From Collinsella sp. (GTDB lineage: Bacteria > Actinomycetota > Coriobacteriia > Coriobacteriales > Coriobacteriaceae): a stretch of DNA of 58,570 nt. The notes under the pieces were generated by a model. The model searched no databases, was not told the origin of the DNA, and saw nothing but the letters and a program-made list of their open reading frames with translations. The position numbers and the translations under genes were made by a program. Shown here piece after piece: positions 50,822-58,570 of this stretch (the stretch's first letter is position 1; the number at the start of each line of letters is the position of its first letter). The stretch lies in the NCBI GenBank assembly GCA_018381235.1, contig JAGZSF010000016.1:1-58570 (forward strand), read 5' to 3'.

Positions 50822-53011
50822 CTAGATTAATTTGGTTGACTCCAGCTTTTCGATGATCCAGTCGTTGGCTTTGATGACTGGACGGCGGAAGACCACACCC
50901 AGGGCCAGCGACGGAATCAGATAGCTCGCCAGAATACCCAGCTCAATCCAGTACTCCATATGGTAGGCACCGGCCATGGCGGCATGCATGGCGTTGATGC
51001 CGTGGGTAAACGGCAGGAACGGATATATCGCCTGGAACACGGGGCCGGTCATCTCGATGGGGAACGTGCCGCCCGAACCGCCGACCTGCATGACCAGCAA
51101 CACGACGGCAAGCGCCTTGCCGATATCGCCAAACGAAACCGTAAGCGTATAGACGATATTGGAGAACACAAGACTCGCGATCCAGCCCGCCAGCACAAAT
51201 TGCAGCGGGTTGTCGCACTGGATGCCAAAGAATAGGATGTCACCCGCGCACACGAGCGTTGCCTGCAGCAGTGCCAGACCGCCAAAGAACAGGTAACGAC
51301 CCAGGTAGATCTCGTGCAGGCGCACGGGGATAAGCTCGTTGATGAGCTCATCGTCAACCGACACCTTCATCATGGCCGCCAGCACGATCGAACCGACCCA
51401 GAGCGACAGAATCGTGTAGAACGGCGCCATGGCAGAGCCGTAATTGCGAATCGGATAGACCGGCTTGCGGTCGAGCGCGACGGGGCCGGAAAGCGACGCG
51501 GCCAAACCCTCGGGGTCGTTGCCGATCATTGTCTTGATCGTGGCCAGATCGTCCGACATCAGGGCGCCGTCAAGCTCGTCCTTAAACGCGCTGATCTTGT
51601 CCGATGCCTCACCCAACTGATCGGAAGCCTTGTTGACCAGCTTGGCAGCCTTGGAGAGGCCCTTCGCGAGCGAACCAGAGGCGTCGGTCAGACCGCTCAC
51701 GGCGCTATCCAAGTCACCCGAGATACCGTTCAGGGAATCCAGAACGCCCGAAATGGTCTTCTTGAGCTCCTTGGCCTTAACCGAGAACGTAGAATCGTAG
51801 TCGGACTTGGCACCCGAGATACCCGCCTTGGCATCGGCGATGGCCTGGTCGACCTCGGCACGCGAGTTGTTGGCCTCCGCCATGCTGTCCGAAAGGGACT
51901 TTGCGGTCGCCGTCAGGTCCTTCGCATTGTTGCGGTACTCCACGGCAATTCTGCCCAGCGACGTCGCAGCGGACTTGAGGCCGTCTTTGAGCTTGTCATC
52001 CTTCACCTGGTCGGCAAGGTTGCGGAGCTGATCGGCCATCGCATCGATATCGTCAGCACGCGTATTGAGCGCCGCTGCGGCTTCATTGAGCTGAGACACC
52101 GTAAGGTAAACATGCTGATTCGCGGCATCGAATGCCTTCGCAAGCTCGGCGGACACGTTGTCGAACGAGCCCGCGCTTCCGTCAATCGCCGCGTCAACGG
52201 CATCGTTGGCGGCCTTGAGCGCTTCCTTGGAATCATTGATGCCGCTCTTGGCGTGCTCCATCAGCTGCTTCGTCGACTCATCGACGGTGCCCGTCTGCTT
52301 GAGCATACCGCCCGCCGACGTCAGCGAATCGGACGTAGAGCTCAAAATGCCCGCCAGCGACGAAGCATTAGCCTGAACGTCTTGCAGGTCCCCAATCGAA
52401 TCGCCGAGCGTCGAGGACAGGTTGGCGATAAAGTTGCTGACCTGGTCGGTGCTCATGTAATCGAGCAGGCTGGACACCGTCTTAAGACCGATGCTCGTAA
52501 TGGTCTCGGTAAAAGATTCGTTAACCTGGTTCTGAACGGCGCTCGAACCCTTCTCGGTCACGATCTGCGCGATGGCGTTGGCCTTTTGATTCTCGTAAAA
52601 CTCGATATCGGCATGCTTAACGTCGGTCGAAAAGAGCGTCATCATATCGGCACTAAACGTCTTAGGGATAACGACAGCCGCATAGTATGCGCCCGATTTG
52701 ACGCCCTCGATGGCCTTTTCTCGATCGTTGAGCACAACCCAGTCGAAGTTCTCGTTGCCGCGCAGGGTGGCGGTCACGTTTTCGCCCACGTTGACCTCGA
52801 CGGGGATCAGATCGCTCTCGTAACCCTCATCGGTGTTGACCACGGCGATCTTAAGATTGCCGGTGTTGCCGTACGGATCCCAGCTGCCGGCGATGTTAAA
52901 CCACGCGTACAGGCACGGTACGATAATGAGGCCCATCACGACAACCAAGCCGATTACGGAGCGAGACACGTTTTGGACATCGCGCTTAAACAGATGCAGG
53001 ATGTTCTTCAT
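50822..53011 (-). CDS. YhgE/Pip-domain membrane protein (shorter paralog)
   Basis: A 729-residue protein. One N-terminal membrane helix (SVIGLVVVMGLIIVPCLYAWFNI) is followed by the family signature AGSWDPYGNT and a long extracytoplasmic helical/coiled-coil region (~residues 190-480). Five or six C-terminal membrane helices resemble ABC-2 permeases. The family includes the phage infection protein Pip and relatives of EsaA; its function is mostly undefined. ATG directly follows the TAA of the upstream paralog, with AAGGAGGTGAG inside that gene, so translation is coupled. Confidence 0.9.
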   Translation of the reverse strand: MKNILHLFKRDVQNVSRSVIGLVVVMGLIIVPCLYAWFNIAGSWDPYGNTGNLKIAVVNTDEGYESDLIPVEVNVGENVTATLRGNENFDWVVLNDREKAIEGVKSGAYYAAVVIPKTFSADMMTLFSTDVKHADIEFYENQKANAIAQIVTEKGSSAVQNQVNESFTETITSIGLKTVSSLLDYMSTDQVSNFIANLSSTLGDSIGDLQDVQANASSLAGILSSTSDSLTSAGGMLKQTGTVDESTKQLMEHAKSGINDSKEALKAANDAVDAAIDGSAGSFDNVSAELAKAFDAANQHVYLTVSQLNEAAAALNTRADDIDAMADQLRNLADQVKDDKLKDGLKSAATSLGRIAVEYRNNAKDLTATAKSLSDSMAEANNSRAEVDQAIADAKAGISGAKSDYDSTFSVKAKELKKTISGVLDSLNGISGDLDSAVSGLTDASGSLAKGLSKAAKLVNKASDQLGEASDKISAFKDELDGALMSDDLATIKTMIGNDPEGLAASLSGPVALDRKPVYPIRNYGSAMAPFYTILSLWVGSIVLAAMMKVSVDDELINELIPVRLHEIYLGRYLFFGGLALLQATLVCAGDILFFGIQCDNPLQFVLAGWIASLVFSNIVYTLTVSFGDIGKALAVVLLVMQVGGSGGTFPIEMTGPVFQAIYPFLPFTHGINAMHAAMAGAYHMEYWIELGILASYLIPSLALGVVFRRPVIKANDWIIEKLESTKLI

Positions 53012-55828
53012 TTATGCCTCACCTCCTTTGGAGTGCTTGCCGAGCGGGGCGTTCTTTTCATTCATCACAAACGTGTCATCCCCGTTCTCGGGCACATGGG
53101 CCGCATCGCGATGACCACATTGGTTGACAGCCTGAGTCTTGGGTTCGGACCCCCGCTCGCTCGCATTCAAGCCGAACATGCGACGAGCGGCCGGAATGGC
53201 GGCCGTGTGCTCGCGCATCTCGCGGCGCAGGTCCTCATCCGAAAGCGCCGAGATGCGCATCTGGGTGTTGAGGCTCGAGCGGATGTACTCGATATTGATA
53301 AGCCAGCCGCAGATGGCAATAACCGAGATGATCCAAATGACAAGCAGGATGATCTTGCCGTTATTGTCGATATCGAGAACCGTCGACAGGACAAAGAGCA
53401 GGACCTGAACGCCCACCACGGCGGCAAAACCGCCCTTGATGTAGTACGGGTAGCGATGTTCAAAGGCGACCGCATGATCGAGCAGTTCGCGACGGTACGA
53501 ATCGGAATCGAGCATGACACGCATGGCCGTGCGCAGCGAGTAGCGCTGGCGCGGCAGGTCGTTGGACTCGCAAATCATCATACCGGTCGTGGAAAGCTGT
53601 TTATCAAAGAGCAGGTTAAGGTTGAGCAGCAGCGGACGCAGCTGCAGACCGATAAAGAGCGCCACGATCAAGAACACGCCCAGAATGCACAGGTTAAACA
53701 GGTAGTTGAACGAATACATGCCGCCGACCGTCTCGCGCAGCAGATTGATGCCGTAGGTAAAGGGCAGCAGCGGGTGCAGCCACTGGAAGAAGCCTGGCAT
53801 CATCTCGATGGGGTACATGCCCGACGAACCCGGGATCTGCACGATAACCAGAATGACGCCGATAGCCTTGCCGATATGCTTAAACGTGGTGGACAGCGCA
53901 TAGATGATATTGACGTAGGTGAACGAGATGGCGATGCCGCCCAGCACGAACAGCAGCGGGCTGACGCACTGCACGCCGATCACCAGATCGCCTACCGTAA
54001 CGATGATGGCCTGCAACGCGCCCAGGATCACCAGGAGCAACCAGCGGCCAAAGTAGCCCTGACGCGCGGTAAAGCTGCCGATGCCTTCGCGGTCGACCTC
54101 GAGCTTGTAGATGGCGATAAGCACGTAGCCGCCCACCCACAGCGCCAGATTGGTATAGAACGGGGCAATGCCCGAACCAAAGCTCTTGACCGGGTAAATT
54201 GACTTTGAGGTCAGCTCGACCGGAGATGCCATGAAGTCTGCAACATCATCGACGTCGACGCCCATCAGGCCGGCCAGCTCGCCCATGGACTCGGAGGTCT
54301 GTAGCGCCGCGATGTCGTTGGCGGCGGTTGCGAGCTTGTCCTGGACCTTGGCAAGCGAGGCATCGGTCTGGGACAGCGTGGTCTTGGCCTGACCGAGCGT
54401 GGCGTTGAGTTGCGAAAGTGTACCGCGCGCACTTGCAATAGTAGGCGTGAGGCCAGACACGATTCCCGTCAGATCACCCGAGACGGCGGCAAACGAATCA
54501 AGTGCGCTCGAGACCTTCGGCAGCGCGTTTTGACCCAGGTCCGTCTGAGCCTGGCCAAGGTTGGTCGCACCGGTCTGAATTGCATTATTGATAGCGTCGC
54601 TGGCACCCGAGACAGCCGCAGCGTCATTCGCCATGGCGCTCGACTGCGCAGACAGACCGTCCTTGATGCTCTGAAGCTTTTCATTCTGCTCGCGGAGCAA
54701 ATCGATGATCGATACAATGCGCGCGTCAATTTCCTTGGAACCTGTCGACGTGTCATTGACGAGAATTTCCAAGTGCCCGATAACGGCCTTATTGTGGTCG
54801 ATCGTCACTTGGAGAGACTCAAGCGAGTTGTCGATACGGGTAGTCGTAGATGCGACCGTGCCCGTCAGCTTGCCAATCGCAGCGTTTGCGGAGGCTGACG
54901 TCTTGGTGAGCGCAAGGCTGCCTTCCGAGAGCGCCTTGGAGAGCGAGGCGACAGAGTTGCCCGCCGTGGCGCGAGCCTCGCCCAGCAGGTCATTGCCCTG
55001 GGAGATCGCCTGCGTCAGCGACGGCGCCTGACCCTGCAGACCGGCAAGTGCCGCATCTGCCGAGGCAATGGAACCACTCGTCTTATCGATGGCGGCATTC
55101 ATGTCGCCAATCGAATCACGCACTTCGCCCAACGTATCGGAAGCCTCTGATACCGAACCGGCCAACGAATCCTGAGTCTGGGTTGCCTTGTCCTTTAAAT
55201 CGACTCCGGCATCCTTGGCAATACTGGCAACGGTCTCGCCCACCGTGGAGACAAATTCCGAGTTGATCTGCTCCTCGATGGTGTTTGCACCGGTGTCGGT
55301 AACCTTGGGCGCAATAGCGCTCTTCTTCTCATTGACGTAGTACGTAAGCTTGGGCTGATGGTAGTTGCCGTCGAGCATCGAGACCAGGTTATCCGAGAAG
55401 TTCTTAGGGATTACGATGGCCGCATAGTACTCACCGCTCTCGACGCCCTCCTTGGCGTCGGCCGCCGAATCGACGAAGGTCCAGCCCAGCTGATCGTTCT
55501 CCTTGAGCTGATCGACGACCTGGTCGCCCGCGTTGAGCTCGCCCACCAAGTCGTTTTGGGTGCCCCGATCGTTGTTGGCGATGGCAATCTTGATACCCTG
55601 GGTGTTTCCGTACGGATCCCAGTTTGCCACGATGTTGTACCAGGCATACAGCGAGGGAATAACACACACGCCAAGGGTAACCACCAAGGCGACGGGGTTC
55701 ACGAGCAATCGCTTGATGTCACGCTTAAAGATCGCAAAGGATACCTTTGCGTTGGATAGTTTGCTGCCGAGACTCACGCTTGGACCATCCATCCTGTCGT
55801 TGAATCGAATCGTACTATCGACAACCAT
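53012..55828 (-). CDS. YhgE/Pip-domain membrane protein (longer paralog)
   Basis: A ~938-residue paralog of the next gene with the same plan: N-terminal helix (VALVVTLGVCVIPSLYAWYNI), signature VANWDPYGNT, long coiled-coil-rich external domain, and a C-terminal ABC-2-like membrane domain. An additional C-terminal part carries two more membrane helices near residues 830-890 and a charged cytoplasmic tail. ATG at 55828 is tentative; ATG at 55792 is an alternative, and neither has a strong ribosome site. The two proteins may form a heteromer. Confidence 0.88.
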   Translation of the reverse strand: MVVDSTIRFNDRMDGPSVSLGSKLSNAKVSFAIFKRDIKRLLVNPVALVVTLGVCVIPSLYAWYNIVANWDPYGNTQGIKIAIANNDRGTQNDLVGELNAGDQVVDQLKENDQLGWTFVDSAADAKEGVESGEYYAAIVIPKNFSDNLVSMLDGNYHQPKLTYYVNEKKSAIAPKVTDTGANTIEEQINSEFVSTVGETVASIAKDAGVDLKDKATQTQDSLAGSVSEASDTLGEVRDSIGDMNAAIDKTSGSIASADAALAGLQGQAPSLTQAISQGNDLLGEARATAGNSVASLSKALSEGSLALTKTSASANAAIGKLTGTVASTTTRIDNSLESLQVTIDHNKAVIGHLEILVNDTSTGSKEIDARIVSIIDLLREQNEKLQSIKDGLSAQSSAMANDAAAVSGASDAINNAIQTGATNLGQAQTDLGQNALPKVSSALDSFAAVSGDLTGIVSGLTPTIASARGTLSQLNATLGQAKTTLSQTDASLAKVQDKLATAANDIAALQTSESMGELAGLMGVDVDDVADFMASPVELTSKSIYPVKSFGSGIAPFYTNLALWVGGYVLIAIYKLEVDREGIGSFTARQGYFGRWLLLVILGALQAIIVTVGDLVIGVQCVSPLLFVLGGIAISFTYVNIIYALSTTFKHIGKAIGVILVIVQIPGSSGMYPIEMMPGFFQWLHPLLPFTYGINLLRETVGGMYSFNYLFNLCILGVFLIVALFIGLQLRPLLLNLNLLFDKQLSTTGMMICESNDLPRQRYSLRTAMRVMLDSDSYRRELLDHAVAFEHRYPYYIKGGFAAVVGVQVLLFVLSTVLDIDNNGKIILLVIWIISVIAICGWLINIEYIRSSLNTQMRISALSDEDLRREMREHTAAIPAARRMFGLNASERGSEPKTQAVNQCGHRDAAHVPENGDDTFVMNEKNAPLGKHSKGGEA

Positions 55829-55908
55829 TGTACGGAGGCGCTTTAGTGCCTCACGGCACAATGGTGCTGAGTTTTGCGGGTAGCAATATACTACGAAGAT
55901 GAGTTAGC

Positions 55909-55920
55909 GTACAGATGTAC
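55909..55920 (-). promoter_or_regulatory. Small palindrome upstream of the YhgE/Pip pair
   Basis: GTACA-GA-TGTAC lies ~80 bp upstream of the first YhgE/Pip gene in an AT-richer stretch suitable for a promoter. It could be an operator for a TetR-like or similar repressor. Confidence 0.35.
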
Positions 55921-55979
55921 AGTATCCTAAATTTCAGCAGGTCACAAAACCACAACCCGCACAAATTAGCAATTCAAAT

Positions 55980-56262
55980 AGTCATCGGGGACGTTCTTAA
56001 ACGACTGGTCAAACAAGAACGCCCCCAACGACTAGTTTGGACCACGGCAACATCGATGTTTTAGCAATGCCAGCGAGCGGGCGCCAGAGCGAACAAATTG
56101 GCATGAAAAGAGGACGGCATAGACCTTCTGGTCATGCCGTCCTCTTTGAATGACAAGTTGTCGCTCTGGCGCCCGCGCAGCGTCGACTGGTCCGCCGTTC
56201 GTTAGAACGGCGGAACTGAGGGCAGCGTCGAGCTGTTACGCGGTTTGGTAAAACCGCGTAAC
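55980..56262. repeat. String of hairpins downstream of htpG
   Basis: Four structures stand in line. (1) 55980-56034: imperfect 19-bp arms with three mismatches. (2) 56077-56176: outer arms GCGGGCGCCAGAGCGA and complement, enclosing a perfect 14-bp hairpin at 56107-56147. (3) TCCGCCGTTC/GAACGGCGGA at 56191-56214. (4) GTTACGCGGTTT/AAACCGCGTAAC at 56235-56262. GCAGCGTCGA is repeated on either side of hairpin 3. The last hairpin ends 8 bp from the htpG stop; no gene is seen here. Confidence 0.75.
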
Positions 56263-56269
56263 TACCTAA

Positions 56270-58294
56270 CTACATCAAGTTGCAGACAGCTGCTGCGAAG
56301 GCAACGGGGTCCTCGGGGAGGATGCCCTCGACCAGCAGGGCCTGATCGTAGAGCAAGCCGGAGTACTGCTTGATCTTATCGGCGTCGCCTGCCTTCTGAG
56401 CAGCGACGAGCTTGGCAAAGACCGGGTGCTTGGCGTTGAGCTCGAGCACGCGCTGGCTCTTGGGCATACCGTCGGGCGCGCCCTCGGGTCCCTTCTGGAG
56501 CACCTTCTCCATCTCAAGCGAAAGCGGGCCCTCGGTGGTGATGCAAGCGGGGGCATCGGTCAGGCGCGCGGAGACGGCAACTTTCTCGACCTTGTCACCG
56601 AGCGCCTCCTTCATAGCGCTAAAGAGGTCCTCGTTTTCCTTGGTGGCGTCCTCGGCCTCCTTCTTCTCGTCCTCGGTCGCCAGATCAAGATCGCCAGTCG
56701 CAACGTTCTTGAGCTCTAGATGACGATCCTCGACCTCGGGCTCGGCACCGTCGGCCACAGCCTTCTCGGCAGCCTCGCGGGCAGCATCGTCCTCGTAGAT
56801 CTTGGGCATATCGGCGGCAACGTACTCACGCATAGCCTGGAACGTGAACTCGTCCACATCCTGCGTCAGCAGCAGCACGTCATAGCCGCGGTCGAGCACG
56901 CCCTTTACCACGGGCATCTTGGCCAAGCGCTCACGCGAGTCACCGGCGGCGTAGTAGATGGCCTTCTGATCCTCGGGCATGCCCTTGGCATACTCGGCCA
57001 GGGTAATCATCTTCTGTTCCTTGGCAGACCAGAACAGCAACAGGTCGGCGAGCTCATCGGCCTTCATGCCATAGCTCGAGTAGATGCCGTACTTAAGACC
57101 GCGACCAAAGTTCTCAAAGAACTTCTCGTAGGCCTCGCGATCGTTGTCGCGCATATCCTCAAGATCGGCGGTAATCTTCTTTTCCACACGCTTGGCGATG
57201 GCCTTGAGCTGACGGTTCTGCTGCAGCGTCTCGCGCGAGATGTTGAGCGACACGTCAGCGGAATCCACGACGCCGCGGACAAAGTTGTAGTAGTCGGGCA
57301 GCAGGTCGTCGCACTTCTCCATAATCAGCACGTTGGAGCTGTAGAGCGCCAGGCCCTTCTCGTAGTCCTTGCTGTACAGATCGAACGGGGCGCGGCCCGG
57401 CACAAACAGCAGGGCGTCGTACTCGAGCGTACCCTCGGCATGGAAGCTGATAGTGCGTGCCGGATCGTCAAAGTCGTGGAACGTAGACTTGTAGAACTCG
57501 TCGTAGTCCTTCTGCTCGACATCGGAGCTGCGCTTCTTCCAGATCGGTGTCATGGAATTGACGGTCTCGAGCTCCTGGTAGTCCTCGTACTCGGGCTTGT
57601 AATCGTCGCCGGCGTCCTCGGGCTTGGGTTTCTGGCGGCTCTTGGACACCATCATCTGAATCGGGTAGCGCACATAGTTGCTGTACTGCTGAATCAGGCT
57701 CTTGAGACCCCACTCGGTCAGGAAGCGATCGTAGGTCTCGGCCTCGCCGTCGGCATCGAGCTTCTCGTTCTCGCGCAGCGTCAGGATGACATCGGTACCG
57801 TGCTCGGCGCGCTCACCGTCCTCGATGGTGTAGCCCTCAAGACCGTCGGATTCCCACACATGGGCGACATCCTCACCATAGGCGCGGCTGACGACCTTCA
57901 CATGGCTGGCAACCATAAAGGCAGAGTAGAAGCCCACGCCAAACTGGCCGATGATGTCGACATCCGAACCCTGCTGCTCGGCGTTCTCGGTCTTAAACTC
58001 CTCGGAGCCGGAATGGGCGATGGTGCCCAGATTGCGCTCGAGCTCCTCGGCGGTCATGCCAATGCCGTTATCCGAGATGGTAATGGTGCGGGCGTCTTTA
58101 TCAAAGGAAACGCGAATAGCCAGGTCGCCCTGGTCGATCTTGACGCTCGGATCCTGCAGGCTCTTAAAGTTGAGCTTGTCGACGGCGTCGCTCGCGTTAG
58201 AGATAAGCTCACGCAGGAAGATTTCCTTATTGGTGTAGATGGAGTTGATCATGAGGTCGAGCAGTTTTTTGCTCTCGGTCTTAAATTGACGCAT
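56270..58294 (-). CDS. htpG: Hsp90-family chaperone HtpG
   Basis: A 674-residue HtpG. The N-terminal ATPase domain shows FLRELISNASDAVDKL, ITISDNGIGMT and GQFGVGFYSAFMVA; the middle domain has the catalytic Arg region (ISRETLQQNRQLK); the C-terminal dimerisation domain has an acidic insertion (~residues 500-560, rich in E and D). It is an ATP-dependent chaperone of the cytosol. AAAGGA precedes the ATG. Confidence 0.95.
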   Translation of the reverse strand: MRQFKTESKKLLDLMINSIYTNKEIFLRELISNASDAVDKLNFKSLQDPSVKIDQGDLAIRVSFDKDARTITISDNGIGMTAEELERNLGTIAHSGSEEFKTENAEQQGSDVDIIGQFGVGFYSAFMVASHVKVVSRAYGEDVAHVWESDGLEGYTIEDGERAEHGTDVILTLRENEKLDADGEAETYDRFLTEWGLKSLIQQYSNYVRYPIQMMVSKSRQKPKPEDAGDDYKPEYEDYQELETVNSMTPIWKKRSSDVEQKDYDEFYKSTFHDFDDPARTISFHAEGTLEYDALLFVPGRAPFDLYSKDYEKGLALYSSNVLIMEKCDDLLPDYYNFVRGVVDSADVSLNISRETLQQNRQLKAIAKRVEKKITADLEDMRDNDREAYEKFFENFGRGLKYGIYSSYGMKADELADLLLFWSAKEQKMITLAEYAKGMPEDQKAIYYAAGDSRERLAKMPVVKGVLDRGYDVLLLTQDVDEFTFQAMREYVAADMPKIYEDDAAREAAEKAVADGAEPEVEDRHLELKNVATGDLDLATEDEKKEAEDATKENEDLFSAMKEALGDKVEKVAVSARLTDAPACITTEGPLSLEMEKVLQKGPEGAPDGMPKSQRVLELNAKHPVFAKLVAAQKAGDADKIKQYSGLLYDQALLVEGILPEDPVAFAAAVCNLM

Positions 58295-58570
58295 GTGCAG
58301 TCCTTTCGCGCTACCCCCGTCCGCAAAAACGGCCCGGTCGCCCGAGCCGAATCGCAGACCTGCTATGTTCAGACTTAGATTTTATAACCCATTAGCGCGC
58401 ATATATACATACGGAATCGAAAAACTGTATGTCTAAGCGCTCCGATGCGCCAATTGCCAAGGAGCGTCCCCAACTGCCGGCAGAGACGATATGAGCAGGA
58501 CATAAAAACATTGAGAGCCCCTGCTGCATGAAAGACCGCGGATTAGGCCGACAATGGTGAGTGTCTAATC
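58295..58570. other. Upstream region of htpG, no gene seen
   Basis: The stretch contains a short inverted repeat ACATAC...GTATGT (around 58408-58433) in AT-rich sequence and no CIRCE or HAIR consensus. The right end of the window shows no convincing reading frame. Confidence 0.3.

Noticed and set aside
51314..54202. Very long open frame on the plus strand (962 codons) opposite the YhgE/Pip genes
   Set aside because: It is antisense to two convincing membrane proteins, crosses the boundary between them, has low-complexity His/Arg/Gly-rich composition and no family resemblance. GC-rich codon usage explains the openness.
1..58570. CRISPR array, rRNA operon, complete insertion sequence or prophage
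   Set aside because: No regularly spaced repeats, rRNA-like sequence, transposase or phage structural genes were found; the repeats present are isolated hairpins.

Overview
The window (58,570 bp, GC-rich) looks like a chromosome segment of a gut Actinobacterium of class Coriobacteriia, most probably Collinsella. This is inferred from protein style, the mixture of GC-rich genes with gut-type sugar-acid catabolism, an OYE/BaiCD-like flavoenzyme, and the local repeat families. It is not proven from sequence alone.

Layout. 1-1.9 kb: decayed left-over of an integrated element (broken tyrosine recombinase, motif repeats) ending in a 45-bp copy of the 3' half of a tRNA-Met, the typical attachment-site scar. 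2.1-5.4 kb: housekeeping genes (alkyltransferase-like protein, CBS protein, DHA2 exporter, Cys-less ArsC-like protein). 5.6-9.8 kb: sugar-acid module (IlvD/Edd dehydratase, GntP permease, divergent FadR-type regulator with palindromic operators). 9.8-31 kb: a large pectin/uronate utilisation region. It holds an SDR plus RpiB-family pair (DhuD/DhuI-like), an OYE flavoenzyme, a GltD-like oxidoreductase, a TIM-barrel epimerase, a GH105 hydrolase, an SGNH esterase, a pectin methylesterase fused to an alpha/beta hydrolase, a second esterase, a GH28 polygalacturonase, a GPH transporter, uxaA, uxaB, uxaC and a LacI regulator. The palindrome GTGAACGTTCAC or close variants recurs upstream of four transcription units and ties most of this region into one regulon. 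31-35 kb: Feo iron uptake (FeoA, FeoA, FeoB, Cys-rich partner) and an unusual HPr. 35-37.9 kb: aspS, serB. 38-42.6 kb: nickel-pincer lactate racemase genes (larB, a larC lacking its C-terminal domain, a TetR regulator, a LarD-like channel, larA). 43-47.4 kb: ppc, hisS. 47.6-50.6 kb: MFS remnant, M20 amidohydrolase, DMT transporter. 50.8-55.8 kb: tandem YhgE/Pip membrane proteins. 56.3-58.3 kb: htpG.

How it works together. The pectin enzymes have no visible signal peptides, so the likely scheme is import of (oligo)galacturonides by the GPH transporter, intracellular de-esterification (CE8 and esterases), hydrolysis by GH28 and GH105, and conversion of galacturonate by UxaC, UxaB and UxaA to 2-keto-3-deoxygluconate (KDG). 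Unsaturated uronate reaches the same KDG through DhuI and DhuD. The IlvD/Edd and GntP module should deliver KDG from an imported aldonate. KDG kinase and aldolase are not in the window. The OYE, GltD-like and epimerase genes in the GH105 cluster have no place in the textbook pathway and are the best lead for new chemistry.

A second theme is non-coding: many gene ends carry long nested inverted repeats, including two with perfect 28-bp outer arms enclosing a smaller hairpin.
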